Origin: Acidobacteriota bacterium
Lineage (GTDB): Bacteria; Acidobacteriota; JAAYUB01
Assembly: GCA_018001935.1 (NCBI GenBank)
Contig: JAGNHB010000057.1
Span: forward strand, 1-36,711
DNA length: 36,711 nucleotides
Reading direction: 5' to 3'
Shown here piece by piece: positions 8,103 to 16,440 of the stretch. Within the stretch, counting starts at the first letter, position 1; every line of letters begins with the position of its first letter. Both the position numbers and the translations under genes were made by a program. The notes under the pieces are model-generated. The model saw nothing but the letters and a program-made list of their open reading frames with translations. It was not told the origin of the DNA and searched no databases.

Positions 8103-8163
8103 TTATCGGCATCGGCATCGGCATCGGTATCGGTATCGCTATCGCAATCGCAGTCGCAATCGG
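8103..8163 (+). repeat. Hexanucleotide array (locus 2)
   Basis: About ten units of ATCGGC, ATCGGT, ATCGCT and ATCGCA begin 23 nt after the homoserine dehydrogenase stop, in the same orientation relative to the gene as the left arm of locus 1 after the activase. Confidence 0.85.
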
Positions 8164-8334
8164 GTAACCCCTTCGGAATTCGAAACCCGATTTCGAGCCT
8201 GACCGCGGGGGTGATAGGATTAGGCGCTTTAGCGGCTGCGTTTTCACCAGCACGTCGTCGATCCCGACTGCCTTCCCAAGCCAATTTACCGGGCGAGGGC
8301 CCGGGGAAATCGCAGGATCTTCAGGATATAGTTT

Positions 8335-8434
8335 TATGCGGTCGCAAAAAGTACCATCACCCTCCGGGTGATGGCTCAACCAAAGGCCTTACAGACACTT
8401 TCCCGCTCGCTTTCCGACTATTTGCGAGGGCATC
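8335..8434 (+). mobile_element. 100-bp element with terminal inverted repeats, copy A
   Basis: The left terminal repeat TCGCAAAAAGT (8342-8352) matches the right repeat ACTATTTGCGA (8417-8427) inverted, with one mismatch. A 9-bp hairpin with loop TCC lies inside at 8354-8374 (CCATCACCC / GGGTGATGG). It is alignable along its length with the copies at 15095, 35731 and 35836. It is too short to code for anything, so it resembles a MITE or REP-type element; mobility is inference. Confidence 0.72.
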
Positions 8435-8700
8435 GTTTTTGTCAAATTGAGTAACACATGGGAAGAATGCTTTGCTCCCGCCGCCTTCGGGGCGGGTTTG
8501 CCTCTGCGAGCGACGTCTTGTCCCCGGGGCGGCGCCGCGGACGCCCGTCACCCTGAAAGGGTGCGGGGAAGACTGGTTTATCCCGGCCGCTGCTCCCCGG
8601 ACCGGAAGGCCGCACCCGGGGATGCCGGGCCGCGGAACACGTCGCGCAGGCCGCCGGAGCGTCGCGTCCCCGACGCAAATCGCGCCTCCCGGTTCCGTTT

Positions 8701-8740
8701 TGTCCGTGCCTATCCGTGTTCATCCGTGTCCATCCGTGGT
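8701..8740. repeat. 9-base tandem repeat (ATCCGTGTY)
   Basis: About four imperfect copies of ATCCGTGTC/ATCCGTGTT. Coding potential is absent. Confidence 0.6.
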
Positions 8741-8770
8741 TTGCTTCCGGATTAGCCGGGTTGGGAATAG

Positions 8771-8798
8771 CGATACCGATACCGATACCGATACCGAT
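8771..8798 (-). repeat. Hexanucleotide array (locus 3)
   Basis: Four perfect GATACC units plus a partial one. Read on the minus strand they are ATCGGT units starting 16 nt after the marC-like stop codon, so the orientation relative to the upstream gene matches loci 1 and 2. Confidence 0.82.
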
Positions 8799-8813
8799 GG
8801 ACTTTGCGTGGGG

Positions 8814-9458
8814 CTAGTTGAGGGTCTTCAGAAGCTCCCGGAGGCCGCCCCAGATGATCTGGACGCCGATGGCCAGGAGGATGAAGGCGGAGATCTGAGA
8901 AATGGTGGCGTTCACCGTCTTCCCCAGGCGGCGGAGGAAATGCCCCGAGAAGCGGTAGAACAGGAAGACCGTCAGGGATGCCGCGGCAATCCCGGCGGCG
9001 ATGGCCAGGAAGTCGAGAACGACCGGCAGGGTGGCCAGGCTGCCGTTGGGGACCAGGGTCAGGGTGATGGCGATGGATCCCGGGCCGGCGGTGACGGGGA
9101 GGGTGAGGGGAAAGAAGGCGTTTTCCACCCCGTAGTTCTCCAGCTCCTCCCGCTCGGCGTCGCTCATCTTCGGCGCCCGGTTGAGCATGGTCCACGCGGT
9201 GTGGAAGAGAAGGATGCCGCCGGCGACGCTGATCACCGGCAGGGAGATGCCCAGGACTTTCAGGAGCCAGCCGCCGACGAAGAGCAGGCTGGTCAGGAGG
9301 ACGAAGGTGTAGAACCCGATCAGGGCCGAGACCCGGTTGCGTTCGGCGTTCCCGAGGCGCGAGGTGAGCTGGAGGAAGATGGGCGCCATGGCCGGGGGGT
9401 TCAGGATGGGGAAGAGGGCCAGGAACGCGAACGTGGCCGTGTTGAAGAAGTGGATCAT
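8814..9458 (-). CDS. MarC-family integral membrane protein
   Basis: A 214-residue, very hydrophobic protein with about six membrane segments. The conserved N-terminal FPILNPPAMAPIFLQLT and the central ENAFFPLTLPVTAGPGSIA are MarC-family signatures. The segment between TM3 and TM4 is charged (KMSDAEREELENY). MarC proteins sit in the inner membrane, and despite the name (multiple antibiotic resistance locus) their transport role is unproven. The gene is alone and divergent from dtd. Its 3' end meets the hexamer array at 8771-8798. Confidence 0.9.
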   Translation of the reverse strand: MIHFFNTATFAFLALFPILNPPAMAPIFLQLTSRLGNAERNRVSALIGFYTFVLLTSLLFVGGWLLKVLGISLPVISVAGGILLFHTAWTMLNRAPKMSDAEREELENYGVENAFFPLTLPVTAGPGSIAITLTLVPNGSLATLPVVLDFLAIAAGIAAASLTVFLFYRFSGHFLRRLGKTVNATISQISAFILLAIGVQIIWGGLRELLKTLN

Positions 9459-9583
9459 GGTCTTCCGCGCCTCCTTTGACGCGGGCGAGTATACACCAGG
9501 CCCCGCGATCCGTACAGCCCGCAGTCTTCACTCCCGGCCGCGACCGTGGTATCATCGGGGGGAACCTGGCGGGGAGGGCGTGC

Positions 9584-10033
9584 ATGCGGGCCGTGGTGCA
9601 GCGGGTGTCCGAGGCGAGGGTCAGCGTCGACGGGGCGGTGGAAGGCGCCATCGGCCGCGGCCTCCTGCTGCTCCTGGGGATCCGCGGCGACGACACGGCG
9701 GCCGACGCGCACTACATCCTGAACAAGACCCTGGACCTGCGGGTCTTCCCCGACGCGGAGGGGAAGATGAACCGCTCCCTCCGCGAGGCGGGCGGCGGGC
9801 TGCTGGTGGTGTCCCAGTTCACCCTCTACGGGGACTGCAGAAAAGGCCGGCGGCCGTCCTACTCCGACGCCATGGACCCCGTTCGAGCCGAGACGGCGTA
9901 CGGGGAGTTCGTCCGCCTGGCCCGGGAAACCTGGCCCGACGTGGCCACGGGGAGGTTCCAGGCCATGATGGACGTCCATCTGGTCAACGACGGGCCGGTG
10001 ACGCTGTTGCTGGACAGCCGAAAGACTTTCTGA
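9584..10033 (+). CDS. dtd: D-aminoacyl-tRNA deacylase
   Basis: A 149-residue protein of normal Dtd length with the two family signatures SQFTLYGD (catalytic pocket) and NDGPVTLLLDS near the C-terminus, which carries the Gly-Pro motif. It hydrolyses D-aminoacyl or glycyl groups wrongly attached to tRNA. GGGGAGGG precedes the ATG at 9584; the frame is open further upstream without a good start. The beta-helix gene follows 11 nt later in the same direction, so the two may be co-transcribed. Confidence 0.95.
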   Translation: MRAVVQRVSEARVSVDGAVEGAIGRGLLLLLGIRGDDTAADAHYILNKTLDLRVFPDAEGKMNRSLREAGGGLLVVSQFTLYGDCRKGRRPSYSDAMDPVRAETAYGEFVRLARETWPDVATGRFQAMMDVHLVNDGPVTLLLDSRKTF

Positions 10034-10044
10034 AGGAGGCAGGC

Positions 10045-10737
10045 ATGTTGAAACGAATGCTGACGGTGCTGGGGATGCTGGCGGCCCTGGCCGCTTTCGC
10101 GGCGGGGGGCGACAAGGGCCGGAAAGTCGTGCCCGACGAGACCGGGGCCGATGCGGTCGACCTCCAGGCCCTCGTCGATCAGGCGCCCGACGGCGGGACG
10201 GTGGTCGTCCCCTCGGGCCGGCACCTGGTGGCCCGGGGCCTGGTGGTGCAGGGGCGGAAAAACCTCACGATCCGGGGGGACCGGAACTCGGCCGTCCGGG
10301 TGAGCGACGTCATGCAGAACGTGATCGCGATCTCGGAGAGCGAGGGAATCCGCCTCGAGAACCTTTCCCTGAGCCACGTCTCGCCCCTGAAGGACTACCA
10401 GTGCCACGGGGCGGTGGTCCACGTCTCGGACTCCTCCCGCGTCGTGGTGGAAAACTGCGAACTGAACGGCTGCGGCGCGTCAGGCGTCCACGCCGTCGGG
10501 GTCAACGACCTGACGGTGAAACGGTGCCACATTCACCACAACACCTTCAACGCTTTCTACCTGGACCGGTGCAGCAAGGTCCTGGTCCAGGCGAACCTGG
10601 TGGAGAACAACGCCAACTTCATGAACCTCCATCAATCCGACGACCTGGACATGTCCGACAACGTGACCCGGAACAACGGCGGGTACTGGCGGCCGGCGAT
10701 GCCGGCGCCGCCGGGGTCGGGCAAAAAGCGCGACTAG
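10045..10737 (+). CDS. Exported right-handed parallel beta-helix protein
   Basis: A 230-residue protein with a clear signal peptide (MLKRMLTVLGMLAALAAFAAG) followed by the pectate-lyase-like start DLQALVDQAPDGGTVVVPSG. Repeating rungs of about 22 residues follow, such as VVENCELNGCGASGVHAVG, LTVKRCHIHHNTFNAFYLD and VLVQANLVENNANFMNL. This is the PbH1/NosD-like fold of polysaccharide-binding or cleaving proteins, located in the periplasm or outside. No catalytic residues can be assigned, and it is short for an enzyme of the class. The Pro-rich C-terminus is probably disordered. GGAGG lies before the ATG, 11 nt after dtd. Confidence 0.8.
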   Translation: MLKRMLTVLGMLAALAAFAAGGDKGRKVVPDETGADAVDLQALVDQAPDGGTVVVPSGRHLVARGLVVQGRKNLTIRGDRNSAVRVSDVMQNVIAISESEGIRLENLSLSHVSPLKDYQCHGAVVHVSDSSRVVVENCELNGCGASGVHAVGVNDLTVKRCHIHHNTFNAFYLDRCSKVLVQANLVENNANFMNLHQSDDLDMSDNVTRNNGGYWRPAMPAPPGSGKKRD

Positions 10738-10875
10738 GCGCCCCGCCCGCGGGGCGGGCCGGGTCCGTCTCGGGCCCCGCCCCGCCACCCGGGGCCCTGG
10801 GCGCGAGGGTGTGCGCCAGGTTCTTTCGGCCACCGTGCGAATGGGGCGTGAGGAGCGATCGGGCGCGATCTCCCT

Positions 10876-10904
10876 TTGACAATTGACGCCAAAGCGCATA
10901 GAAT
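10876..10904 (+). promoter_or_regulatory. Sigma70-type promoter for yciO-like gene
   Basis: TTGACA (10876-10881), a 17-nt spacer and TAGAAT (10899-10904), nearly consensus, stand out in a GC-rich gap. The leader to the ATG at 10973 would be about 60 nt. Confidence 0.7.
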
Positions 10905-10972
10905 GAAGTTTCACGACGGCACGTGCGCCGCCGGATCCGTTCGAGGCCCCGCGCCGGGAAACCGAGGAAAAC

Positions 10973-11581
10973 ATGCTGCTGAAAATCAACGCCCACCAAC
11001 CCCAGCCCCGCCACGTCCAGAGCGTGACGGAGATCCTCAACCGGGGCGGGGTCATCGCCTATCCCACCGACAGCATGTACGCCGTCGGCTGCTCCATCCT
11101 GGACAAGAAGGCCATCAACCAGCTCTACCGCATCAAGGCGGAGGACAAGCACAAGCCCCTGAGCTTCATCTGCGACAGCATCCAGATGGCCAGCCGTTAC
11201 GTCACCATCAGCAACAATGCTTTCCGGATCATGAAGCGGGCCACTCCCGGGCCTTTCACCTTCATCCTGGAGGCCAACAACATCGTTCCCAAGATCATGC
11301 TGACCAAGCGACACACCGTGGGGATCCGCATCCCCGCCAACAACATCTGCCTGGCGGTGGCCCTCAGCCTGGGAACCCCCATCATCTCCACGTCCATCAA
11401 CCCCCACTACGGCGAGAACCTCCAGGACCCCGGCGAGATTCACAGCCGGCTCAAGGGGATGATCGACCTGGTGATCGACGGCGGGGAGATCTTCCCTCAA
11501 TTGTCCACCGTCGTGGACCTGACGGGCCCCACTCCCGAGGTGGTCCGGGAAGGCGCCGGCGACGTCGCGCTGATCTTCTAG
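10973..11581 (+). CDS. yciO: YrdC/Sua5-superfamily protein, YciO type
   Basis: A 202-residue protein with the YrdC fold: GGVIAYPTDSMYAVGC near the N-terminus, a basic nucleotide-binding stretch (YRIKAEDKHKPLSF), TPGPFTFIL, VGIRIPANN, PIISTSINPH and the C-terminal STVVDLTGPTPEVVREGAGD. Length and motifs follow E. coli YciO more closely than TsaC. YrdC-family enzymes make threonylcarbamoyl-AMP for the t6A modification of tRNA; YciO's own role is less clear. It has its own promoter, and the histidine kinase follows 45 nt later. Confidence 0.9.
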   Translation: MLLKINAHQPQPRHVQSVTEILNRGGVIAYPTDSMYAVGCSILDKKAINQLYRIKAEDKHKPLSFICDSIQMASRYVTISNNAFRIMKRATPGPFTFILEANNIVPKIMLTKRHTVGIRIPANNICLAVALSLGTPIISTSINPHYGENLQDPGEIHSRLKGMIDLVIDGGEIFPQLSTVVDLTGPTPEVVREGAGDVALIF

Positions 11582-11626
11582 CACCCGGGCTTCGAGCGGC
11601 CCGCGGACGGGGCAGGGGACCCGCCC

Positions 11627-13564
11627 ATGCAACCCACCCTCCAGAAGAAGATATTCCTCCGTTTCATCGTCGTGATCGGGCTGCTCTGCGTGCCCGCCGT
11701 GCTGCTGACCCTGCAGTGGCACGACCGGCTCGCCCGGGGGGAGGCCCAGGCCCGCGTGAGCCAGAAGCTGGCCTCGGTGCGGCAGGTGCTCGGAGACCGG
11801 ATTGAGGCGGACGCGGAGCTGCTGGCGGCCCTGGCCCCGGCGGTGGCGGGGCGCCCGGGCGCCGGCGTGACGGAGGAGGTTCGGGCCGCCTTCCGTGCGG
11901 GAGGGTTCGATTTCGGCGGGGTGATGGACCTGAGTGCCGGCGGCGGGGAACGTTTTCTCTCGGCGGCTACCCTGGACGGTTCCTCCTTCTTCTGCCGGCA
12001 GTGGAGGGAGCGCGGGCCCGAAAGCGGGTTCGTTCTCGTCCCGCTGGACGAGCTGACACGGGAAAACCCCGCCCGTGCCGCGGAACTTCGCGCCGGGCTC
12101 GGCGCCATCCCGGCGGCGGGGGCGCCGTTCGACCGGGGCGTCCTCCTGGCCAGCCTGGCCTGGAAAGCGGTAACCGGCGTCGCGGGCGGACCGGGGTCCG
12201 TCGTCTATGCGGGGCGGGTCCTCTGTTTCGACAATCCCCGGGTGGACCGCCTGGCTGAACGGGTCATCGAGCCCCACGTCTTCCGGGGAAAGCCCACGGC
12301 GACGGTGACCCTTTTCCAGGGCGGGCGGCGGGTGGCCACCAACGTCGTGGACCCCGGGGGCCGGAGGGCTGTCGGGACCTCCGCCTCGGCGGAAGTCCTC
12401 GACCGCGTCCTGAGGGACGGGCACCTCTGGAGCGACCGGGCCTGGGTGGTGGATCGCTGGTACGTCGCGGCTTACGCTCCCATCCGCGACCCGTCCGGCC
12501 GGGTGATCGGCATGACCTACGTCGGCATTCTCGAGGAGCTGCTGCTGGACACCCGTGACCGCATGGTCGCGGCGATGGCCGGAGTGTTCGCCGCGGGCGC
12601 CCTCGCGGCCGTCCTGGTGTCCTGGCTGCTCAGCCGGGCCCTCACCCGGCCCCTTCGCCGGCTCCTCCTCGCCGCGGAGGGGGTGCGCGGGGGGGGCTTC
12701 GAACTTCCGCCTCCCGCCGCGCCGGGGGACTTCCGGGAGGTCTCCGAACTCCTCGACGCTTTCACCGGGATGGTCACCGCCCTCCGGGAGCGGGACCTCT
12801 CGCTCAAGGACGCCAACACCCGCCTCAAGGAGATCAACGCCAAGCTCGAGGCCACGAACCGGAACTACATGGAGATGCTGAGTTTCGTCACCCACGAGCT
12901 GTCCAACATGGTGGGGGTCCTCGTGATGGACGCCCACGCCCTCCGGGACTCCCTCGGCGGGAAAATGGGCCCGGAGGAGCAGGAGTGCCTGGCCTCGCTG
13001 CTCCAGTACCTGGACCGGTTCCGGGACATCATCCGGAACTACCTGGACCTCTCCCGGATCGAAAAGGACCGCATGGAGGTCCGCCGGGTCGCCATGAACC
13101 TCTGGTACGACGCCCTCCAGCCCGCCTGCCACGAACTGGCGGGGAGCATGGAGATCAAGGACATGCGCCTGTCCGTCGACGAGGCGGTCAAGTCAGTCGA
13201 CCTGGAGGCGGACCCGAACCTCCTGCGGGTCGTCTTCTTCAACCTCGTGGGCAACGCCGTGAAGTACGGGCGGTCGGGGGGCGAGGTGCGCATCCGGCTC
13301 GGGGAGTGCGCTGCGGGGCACTGCCGCATCGACGTGTGGAACGAAGGCGAGGGCATCCCTCCGGCCGACCTCGCCCGCCTCGGGGAGAAGTTCTTCCGGC
13401 CCCGGACCCCGGCCGGGCGACGGGCGGGGGGGACCGGCCTCGGCCTTTACATCACCCGGGAGATCCTCGAGCGCCACGGCGGTTCCCTGGCCATCGACTC
13501 CCGGGAGGGTGCGTGGGCCGAGTTCGGGGTGACCCTGCCCCTCGGCGGGCCGGCGCCCGCCTGA
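11627..13564 (+). CDS. Membrane sensor histidine kinase, orphan
   Basis: A 645-residue protein. TM1 is at about 10-28. A periplasmic Cache-like sensor follows (about 30-300), ending in YVAAYAPIRDPSGRVIGMTYVGI, a typical single-Cache signature. TM2 is at about 312-332, then HAMP, a coiled coil, HisKA with the phosphorylated His423 in FVTHELSN, and the ATPase domain with N-box NLVGNAVKYG (539-548), G1 EGEGIPP and G2 GGTGLGLYI. It would autophosphorylate in response to a periplasmic ligand. No response regulator lies next to it, so the partner is elsewhere. The SixA-type phosphatase at 1099 is a possible but unproven link. Confidence 0.92.
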   Translation: MQPTLQKKIFLRFIVVIGLLCVPAVLLTLQWHDRLARGEAQARVSQKLASVRQVLGDRIEADAELLAALAPAVAGRPGAGVTEEVRAAFRAGGFDFGGVMDLSAGGGERFLSAATLDGSSFFCRQWRERGPESGFVLVPLDELTRENPARAAELRAGLGAIPAAGAPFDRGVLLASLAWKAVTGVAGGPGSVVYAGRVLCFDNPRVDRLAERVIEPHVFRGKPTATVTLFQGGRRVATNVVDPGGRRAVGTSASAEVLDRVLRDGHLWSDRAWVVDRWYVAAYAPIRDPSGRVIGMTYVGILEELLLDTRDRMVAAMAGVFAAGALAAVLVSWLLSRALTRPLRRLLLAAEGVRGGGFELPPPAAPGDFREVSELLDAFTGMVTALRERDLSLKDANTRLKEINAKLEATNRNYMEMLSFVTHELSNMVGVLVMDAHALRDSLGGKMGPEEQECLASLLQYLDRFRDIIRNYLDLSRIEKDRMEVRRVAMNLWYDALQPACHELAGSMEIKDMRLSVDEAVKSVDLEADPNLLRVVFFNLVGNAVKYGRSGGEVRIRLGECAAGHCRIDVWNEGEGIPPADLARLGEKFFRPRTPAGRRAGGTGLGLYITREILERHGGSLAIDSREGAWAEFGVTLPLGGPAPA

Positions 13565-13670
13565 CGTGCGGGACCGACCAACTCCGTCGCAACGGCCGCC
13601 CGCCGGCGGGGGCGAGTGCGGCCGGCGAACGCAGTCCGGGGAGCCTCTGCTTGACGCGATCAGATTTTCA

Positions 13671-13700
13671 TTGACATTGAATGCTTCTTTGGACTAAATT
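13671..13700 (+). promoter_or_regulatory. Sigma70-type promoter for first barrel gene
   Basis: TTGACA (13671-13676), an 18-nt spacer and TAAATT (13695-13700), in a sharply AT-richer leader after GC-rich DNA. Confidence 0.65.
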
Positions 13701-13760
13701 GCCTAGTTGAGTGTTGAGTTGAATTGAATGCAAGGTAAAACATATTTTTGGAGGTTTCTT

Positions 13761-14312
13761 ATGAAGAAAGTACTGTTCGTTTTCGCCGCCCTGCTTGCCT
13801 TCTCGGCCTTCACCGTGGCCGAGGACCACTCCAAGTTCGACTTCTACGGCGGGTGGACCCTGACCCACTACGCTCCCTCCGCCCTGGACGAGGGCTGGAC
13901 GGCCTGGAAGGGCGTCGGCTTCTCCGGCTGCTACTACTTCCACAAGAACGTGGGCTTCGTGGCTGACTTCAGCTGGACCAGCAAGCACTGGGCCGACGGC
14001 GACATCAACCAGGCCACCTGGTACTTCCTCGGCGGCCCCCAGTTCCGCTTCGTGGAAAACGACAACGTGACCCCCTTCTTCCGCGTCCTGTTCGGCTGGG
14101 GCCGCGTGTCCGCCGCGCTCTATGACGGCCACGCCTGGTACGAGGGCAGCGAGGACAAGCTGGCCTACGGCGTGGGCGGCGGCATCGACGTCAAGGTGAG
14201 CGACAACGTGTCCCTCCGCCTGGCCCAGGTCGACTACATCCGCCAGACCGGCGACATCGTCCAGGGCAACGTGTTCCGCTTCGGCGTGGGCATCGTGTTC
14301 AACGCCCGCTAG
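13761..14312 (+). CDS. Outer-membrane beta-barrel protein (8-strand type), copy 1
   Basis: A 183-residue protein with a signal peptide (MKKVLFVFAALLAFSAFTVA) and mature start EDHSKFDFYGGW. Alternating aromatic and polar strands follow, and the C-terminus is VFRFGVGIVFNAR, the shape of small OmpA/OmpW-like barrels. Charged loops lie between strands. GGAGG at 13750-13754 precedes the ATG at 13761, with an AT-rich leader. Together with the strong promoter and hairpin terminator this suggests high expression as a single-gene unit. It is paralogous to the next gene: both share the YIRQT motif and the C-terminal strand. The function could be structural or adhesive; no specific role is shown. Confidence 0.82.
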   Translation: MKKVLFVFAALLAFSAFTVAEDHSKFDFYGGWTLTHYAPSALDEGWTAWKGVGFSGCYYFHKNVGFVADFSWTSKHWADGDINQATWYFLGGPQFRFVENDNVTPFFRVLFGWGRVSAALYDGHAWYEGSEDKLAYGVGGGIDVKVSDNVSLRLAQVDYIRQTGDIVQGNVFRFGVGIVFNAR

Positions 14313-14331
14313 TTTTTCGAGCGATCCTGAC

Positions 14332-14360
14332 AAGCCGGCCTTCGGGCCGGCTTTTTTTTT
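14332..14360 (+). terminator. Rho-independent terminator
   Basis: A 9-bp stem (AAGCCGGCC / GGCCGGCTT) with a TTCG tetraloop is followed by a run of T, 20 nt after the first barrel gene. Confidence 0.93.
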
Positions 14361-14392
14361 ACAGTTCACGGAGGACTCCGCTCGCTTTTCTC

Positions 14393-14420
14393 TTGACATC
14401 TTCGAATCTACCGATAGAAT
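14393..14420 (+). promoter_or_regulatory. Sigma70-type promoter for second barrel gene
   Basis: TTGACA (14393-14398), a 16-nt spacer and TAGAAT (14415-14420), directly after the terminator of the first barrel gene. Confidence 0.7.
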
Positions 14421-14466
14421 TGATCATGTAATAGATCAAAAAACACCATATTTTCGGAGGTATATT

Positions 14467-15003
14467 ATGAAAAAACTGCTGCTTTTCGCGGGGATCCTCT
14501 TGACGTGCTTCGCGGCCCTCCCGGCCGCGGACCACCCGATGTTCGACTTCTACGCCGGGTACACCTTCCAGCGCTTCAACGATGAAGGGACCACATTCAA
14601 AGATAACATGCCATGGGGTATCGGGCTCTCGGCCTGTGGTTATGCCCATAAAAACGTCGGGGTTCTGGTCGATTTCAGTTACAGTAAGGAAAGTTATTCA
14701 GAGAATTCTTCTTTCTCTACCTATTATGTCCTCGTTGGCCCTCAGTTCACTGCGCGGCATGAGCGTTTTGCCCCCTTCGTCCGCGGCTTCGTGGGCTGGG
14801 CTCACAACCGCGTAGCCGATGCGGTGTCATCGGCTGCCATGACCAAGTTCTGCTACGGCTTCGGCGGGGGCCTCGACATCCTCTGCAACGACCTGGTCTC
14901 CATCCGTGCGATCCAGTTCGACTACATCCGCCAGACCGACCTCCTCGAGGCCAACGTGTTCCGCTTCGGCTTCGGCGTCGTCTTTCACGGCGGCAAACGC
15001 TGA
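14467..15003 (+). CDS. Outer-membrane beta-barrel protein, copy 2
   Basis: A 178-residue paralogue of the preceding gene: signal peptide (MKKLLLFAGILLTCFAALPA), mature ADHPMFDFYAGYTF, a shared YIRQT motif and final strand VFRFGFGVVFHGGKR. The leader before the ATG (TTTTCGGAGGTATATT) resembles that of copy 1, so promoter, leader, gene and terminator appear duplicated as one cassette. The central part (about 14580-14770) is much less GC-rich than the ends (hand count 24 of 60 at 14641-14700). This suggests replacement or fast change of the surface-exposed loops. Its function is unknown beyond outer-membrane location. Confidence 0.82.
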   Translation: MKKLLLFAGILLTCFAALPAADHPMFDFYAGYTFQRFNDEGTTFKDNMPWGIGLSACGYAHKNVGVLVDFSYSKESYSENSSFSTYYVLVGPQFTARHERFAPFVRGFVGWAHNRVADAVSSAAMTKFCYGFGGGLDILCNDLVSIRAIQFDYIRQTDLLEANVFRFGFGVVFHGGKR

Positions 15004-15024
15004 GCTTCCTTCCCTGAACCTTGC

Positions 15025-15053
15025 AAGCCGGTTCCCCGAACCGGCTTTTTTTT
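15025..15053 (+). terminator. Rho-independent terminator
   Basis: A 9-bp stem (AGCCGGTTC / GAACCGGCT), loop CCC and a T tract, about 20 nt after the second barrel gene. Confidence 0.92.
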
Positions 15054-15094
15054 CATCCCGGGGGCCGCCGCCGGCTCCGGGGACAGCCGCTGTC

Positions 15095-15194
15095 GACGGC
15101 CTTGCGAAAAGACGGAAATCGAACGGGAACGCGGTTGTAAAACCATTGATTGAGCCATCACCCGGAAGGCGATGGGACTTTTTGCGACCGCCTC
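15095..15194 (-). mobile_element. 100-bp element with terminal inverted repeats, copy D
   Basis: Read on the minus strand it starts with GGTCGCAAAAAGT and carries the hairpin CCATCGCC / GGGTGATGG (15155-15175), with a G:T wobble where copy A has A:T. The distal terminal repeat is degenerate (TTGCGAAAAGA, 15102-15112). It lies between the barrel terminator and the HAD gene and ends 23 nt before that start codon. Confidence 0.68.
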
Positions 15195-15217
15195 ACTTTT
15201 CCTGGAAACGGACCGGA

Positions 15218-16117
15218 ATGAACCCGAACCCCGTCCCGCCCTTCCCTGAACGGATTCGCCTGGTGGCCGTGGATCTCGACGGCACCCTCCTGGATTCCCG
15301 GTACCGGGTCTCCCCCGCCAACCGGGCCGCGGTCCGCGACCTCCTGGACGACGGAATCCACGTCGTCCCCGTGACCGGCCGCCGCTTCAGCATGGGCGTG
15401 CCCTACGCGGAGCAACTGGGCCTGGACGGCCTCATGGTCTTCCAGAACGGCGCCGTGATCAAGGAGCTGGGCGGGCGGCACCTGGTCTGGCACCAGGCGC
15501 TCCCCTTTCGCCTGGCGCGCGAGGTCGTTCGCCTGGGGAGGGCATCGGGGTTCTCCCCCATCCTCTTCTGCGAACCTGACGGAGGCGGGACCGTGCTCAT
15601 CGAGGACGGCATCGCCCAGCACTGCCGGCTGGACCGCTACCTCACCGAGGGCTGGAACGATGTCCGGCTCCTCTCCCGCTTCGAGGGCCTGCGACGGGAC
15701 GACATCCTCCAGGTCCTCTTCACGGGCGGGGTGGGGGAGATCCGCCGGCTCGAGGGCGCCGTCGCCCGGCGGTTCGGCGACGACGTCAAATTGCTCGTCA
15801 CCGAGTACGCCCAGCGCGACCTCTCCCTCCTGGACGTCATGTCCCCCGGGGTCTCCAAGGGCGACGCCCTGGAGCGGGTGGGGCGGATGCTCGGCGTCGG
15901 CCCCCCGGAAACCGCCGCCTTCGGCGACAACTTCAACGACGTGGACATGCTGGACCACGCCGCCCTCCCGCTCCTCATGGCCAACGCACCGGCGGAACTC
16001 CGGGAACGCTACCGCCGGCATCTCCCCTCGTGCGACCGCTCCGGGGTCGCCTGGGGCATCTGGCGGCATGTCCTCCGGCGCCCCGACCGCCTTCGGGAGT
16101 GGTTCCCCCCTGCCTGA
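15218..16117 (+). CDS. Cof-type HAD-IIB phosphatase
   Basis: A 299-residue protein with HAD motif I VAVDLDGTLLD (nucleophile Asp19, general acid Asp21), motif II VVPVTGRR, a conserved lysine in SPGVSKGDAL and motif IV AFGDNFNDVDML. A type IIB cap lies between motifs II and III. Cof-like enzymes dephosphorylate sugar phosphates, nucleotides or cofactor precursors in the cytoplasm; the substrate cannot be read from sequence. The ATG at 15218 is chosen because motif I then lies near the N-terminus, as is usual. The ribosome site is weak. The 100-bp element sits immediately upstream and may form part of the 5' leader. Confidence 0.9.
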   Translation: MNPNPVPPFPERIRLVAVDLDGTLLDSRYRVSPANRAAVRDLLDDGIHVVPVTGRRFSMGVPYAEQLGLDGLMVFQNGAVIKELGGRHLVWHQALPFRLAREVVRLGRASGFSPILFCEPDGGGTVLIEDGIAQHCRLDRYLTEGWNDVRLLSRFEGLRRDDILQVLFTGGVGEIRRLEGAVARRFGDDVKLLVTEYAQRDLSLLDVMSPGVSKGDALERVGRMLGVGPPETAAFGDNFNDVDMLDHAALPLLMANAPAELRERYRRHLPSCDRSGVAWGIWRHVLRRPDRLREWFPPA

Positions 16118-16150
16118 AAAATCGCGCTGCCCGCGGCGGGCAACCGCCGA

Positions 16151-16178
16151 AGAATCCAGAATCCAGAATCCAGAATCC
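16151..16178. repeat. Heptamer tandem array (AGAATCC)
   Basis: Four perfect AGAATCC units followed by a diverged AGAAGGC. Confidence 0.85.
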
Positions 16179-16357
16179 AGAAGGCAGGTGGCAGGAGGGG
16201 GAGGCAGCCGCCAGGAGGCGTCGTCGGGAGACAGGAGGAAGGAGATGGCGTCTGGCCTGTTGACCGTGATCGGAGACGCCGTTTCCCTGTGCCTCCGTGC
16301 CGTTGAGAGAGAGAAGGGCTTCTAGCGGGGGCGTCATATTGCATAAATCTCACAACC

Positions 16358-16440
16358 CCCATAATTCCCAATAATTCCCATAACTCCCATAGCTCCCATA
16401 GTCCCATAGCTCCCATAACTCCCATAAGTCCCATTGCTCC
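16358..16440. repeat. 9-base tandem array (CCCATARYT)
   Basis: About nine imperfect units such as CCCATAACT, CCCATAGCT and CCCATAAGT. Confidence 0.8.

Larger units (their letters stand above)
8081..8813. other. 733-nt gene-free repeat region
   Basis: No convincing gene is present. In order it holds hexamer array 2 (8103-8163), unassigned sequence, a 100-bp inverted-terminal-repeat element (8335-8434), a GC-rich stretch with short hairpins, a 9-base ATCCGTGTY array (about 8701-8740) and hexamer array 3 (8771-8798), which abuts the 3' end of the marC-like gene. The two hexamer arrays are in opposite orientation, so together they bracket the region as inverted repeats. Confidence 0.7.

Noticed and set aside
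8447..8755. Small open frames in the 8.4-8.8 kb gap
   Set aside because: They are Arg/Ala/Pro-rich, without ribosome site or motif, and overlap repeats. No tRNA or known structured RNA could be recognised there either.
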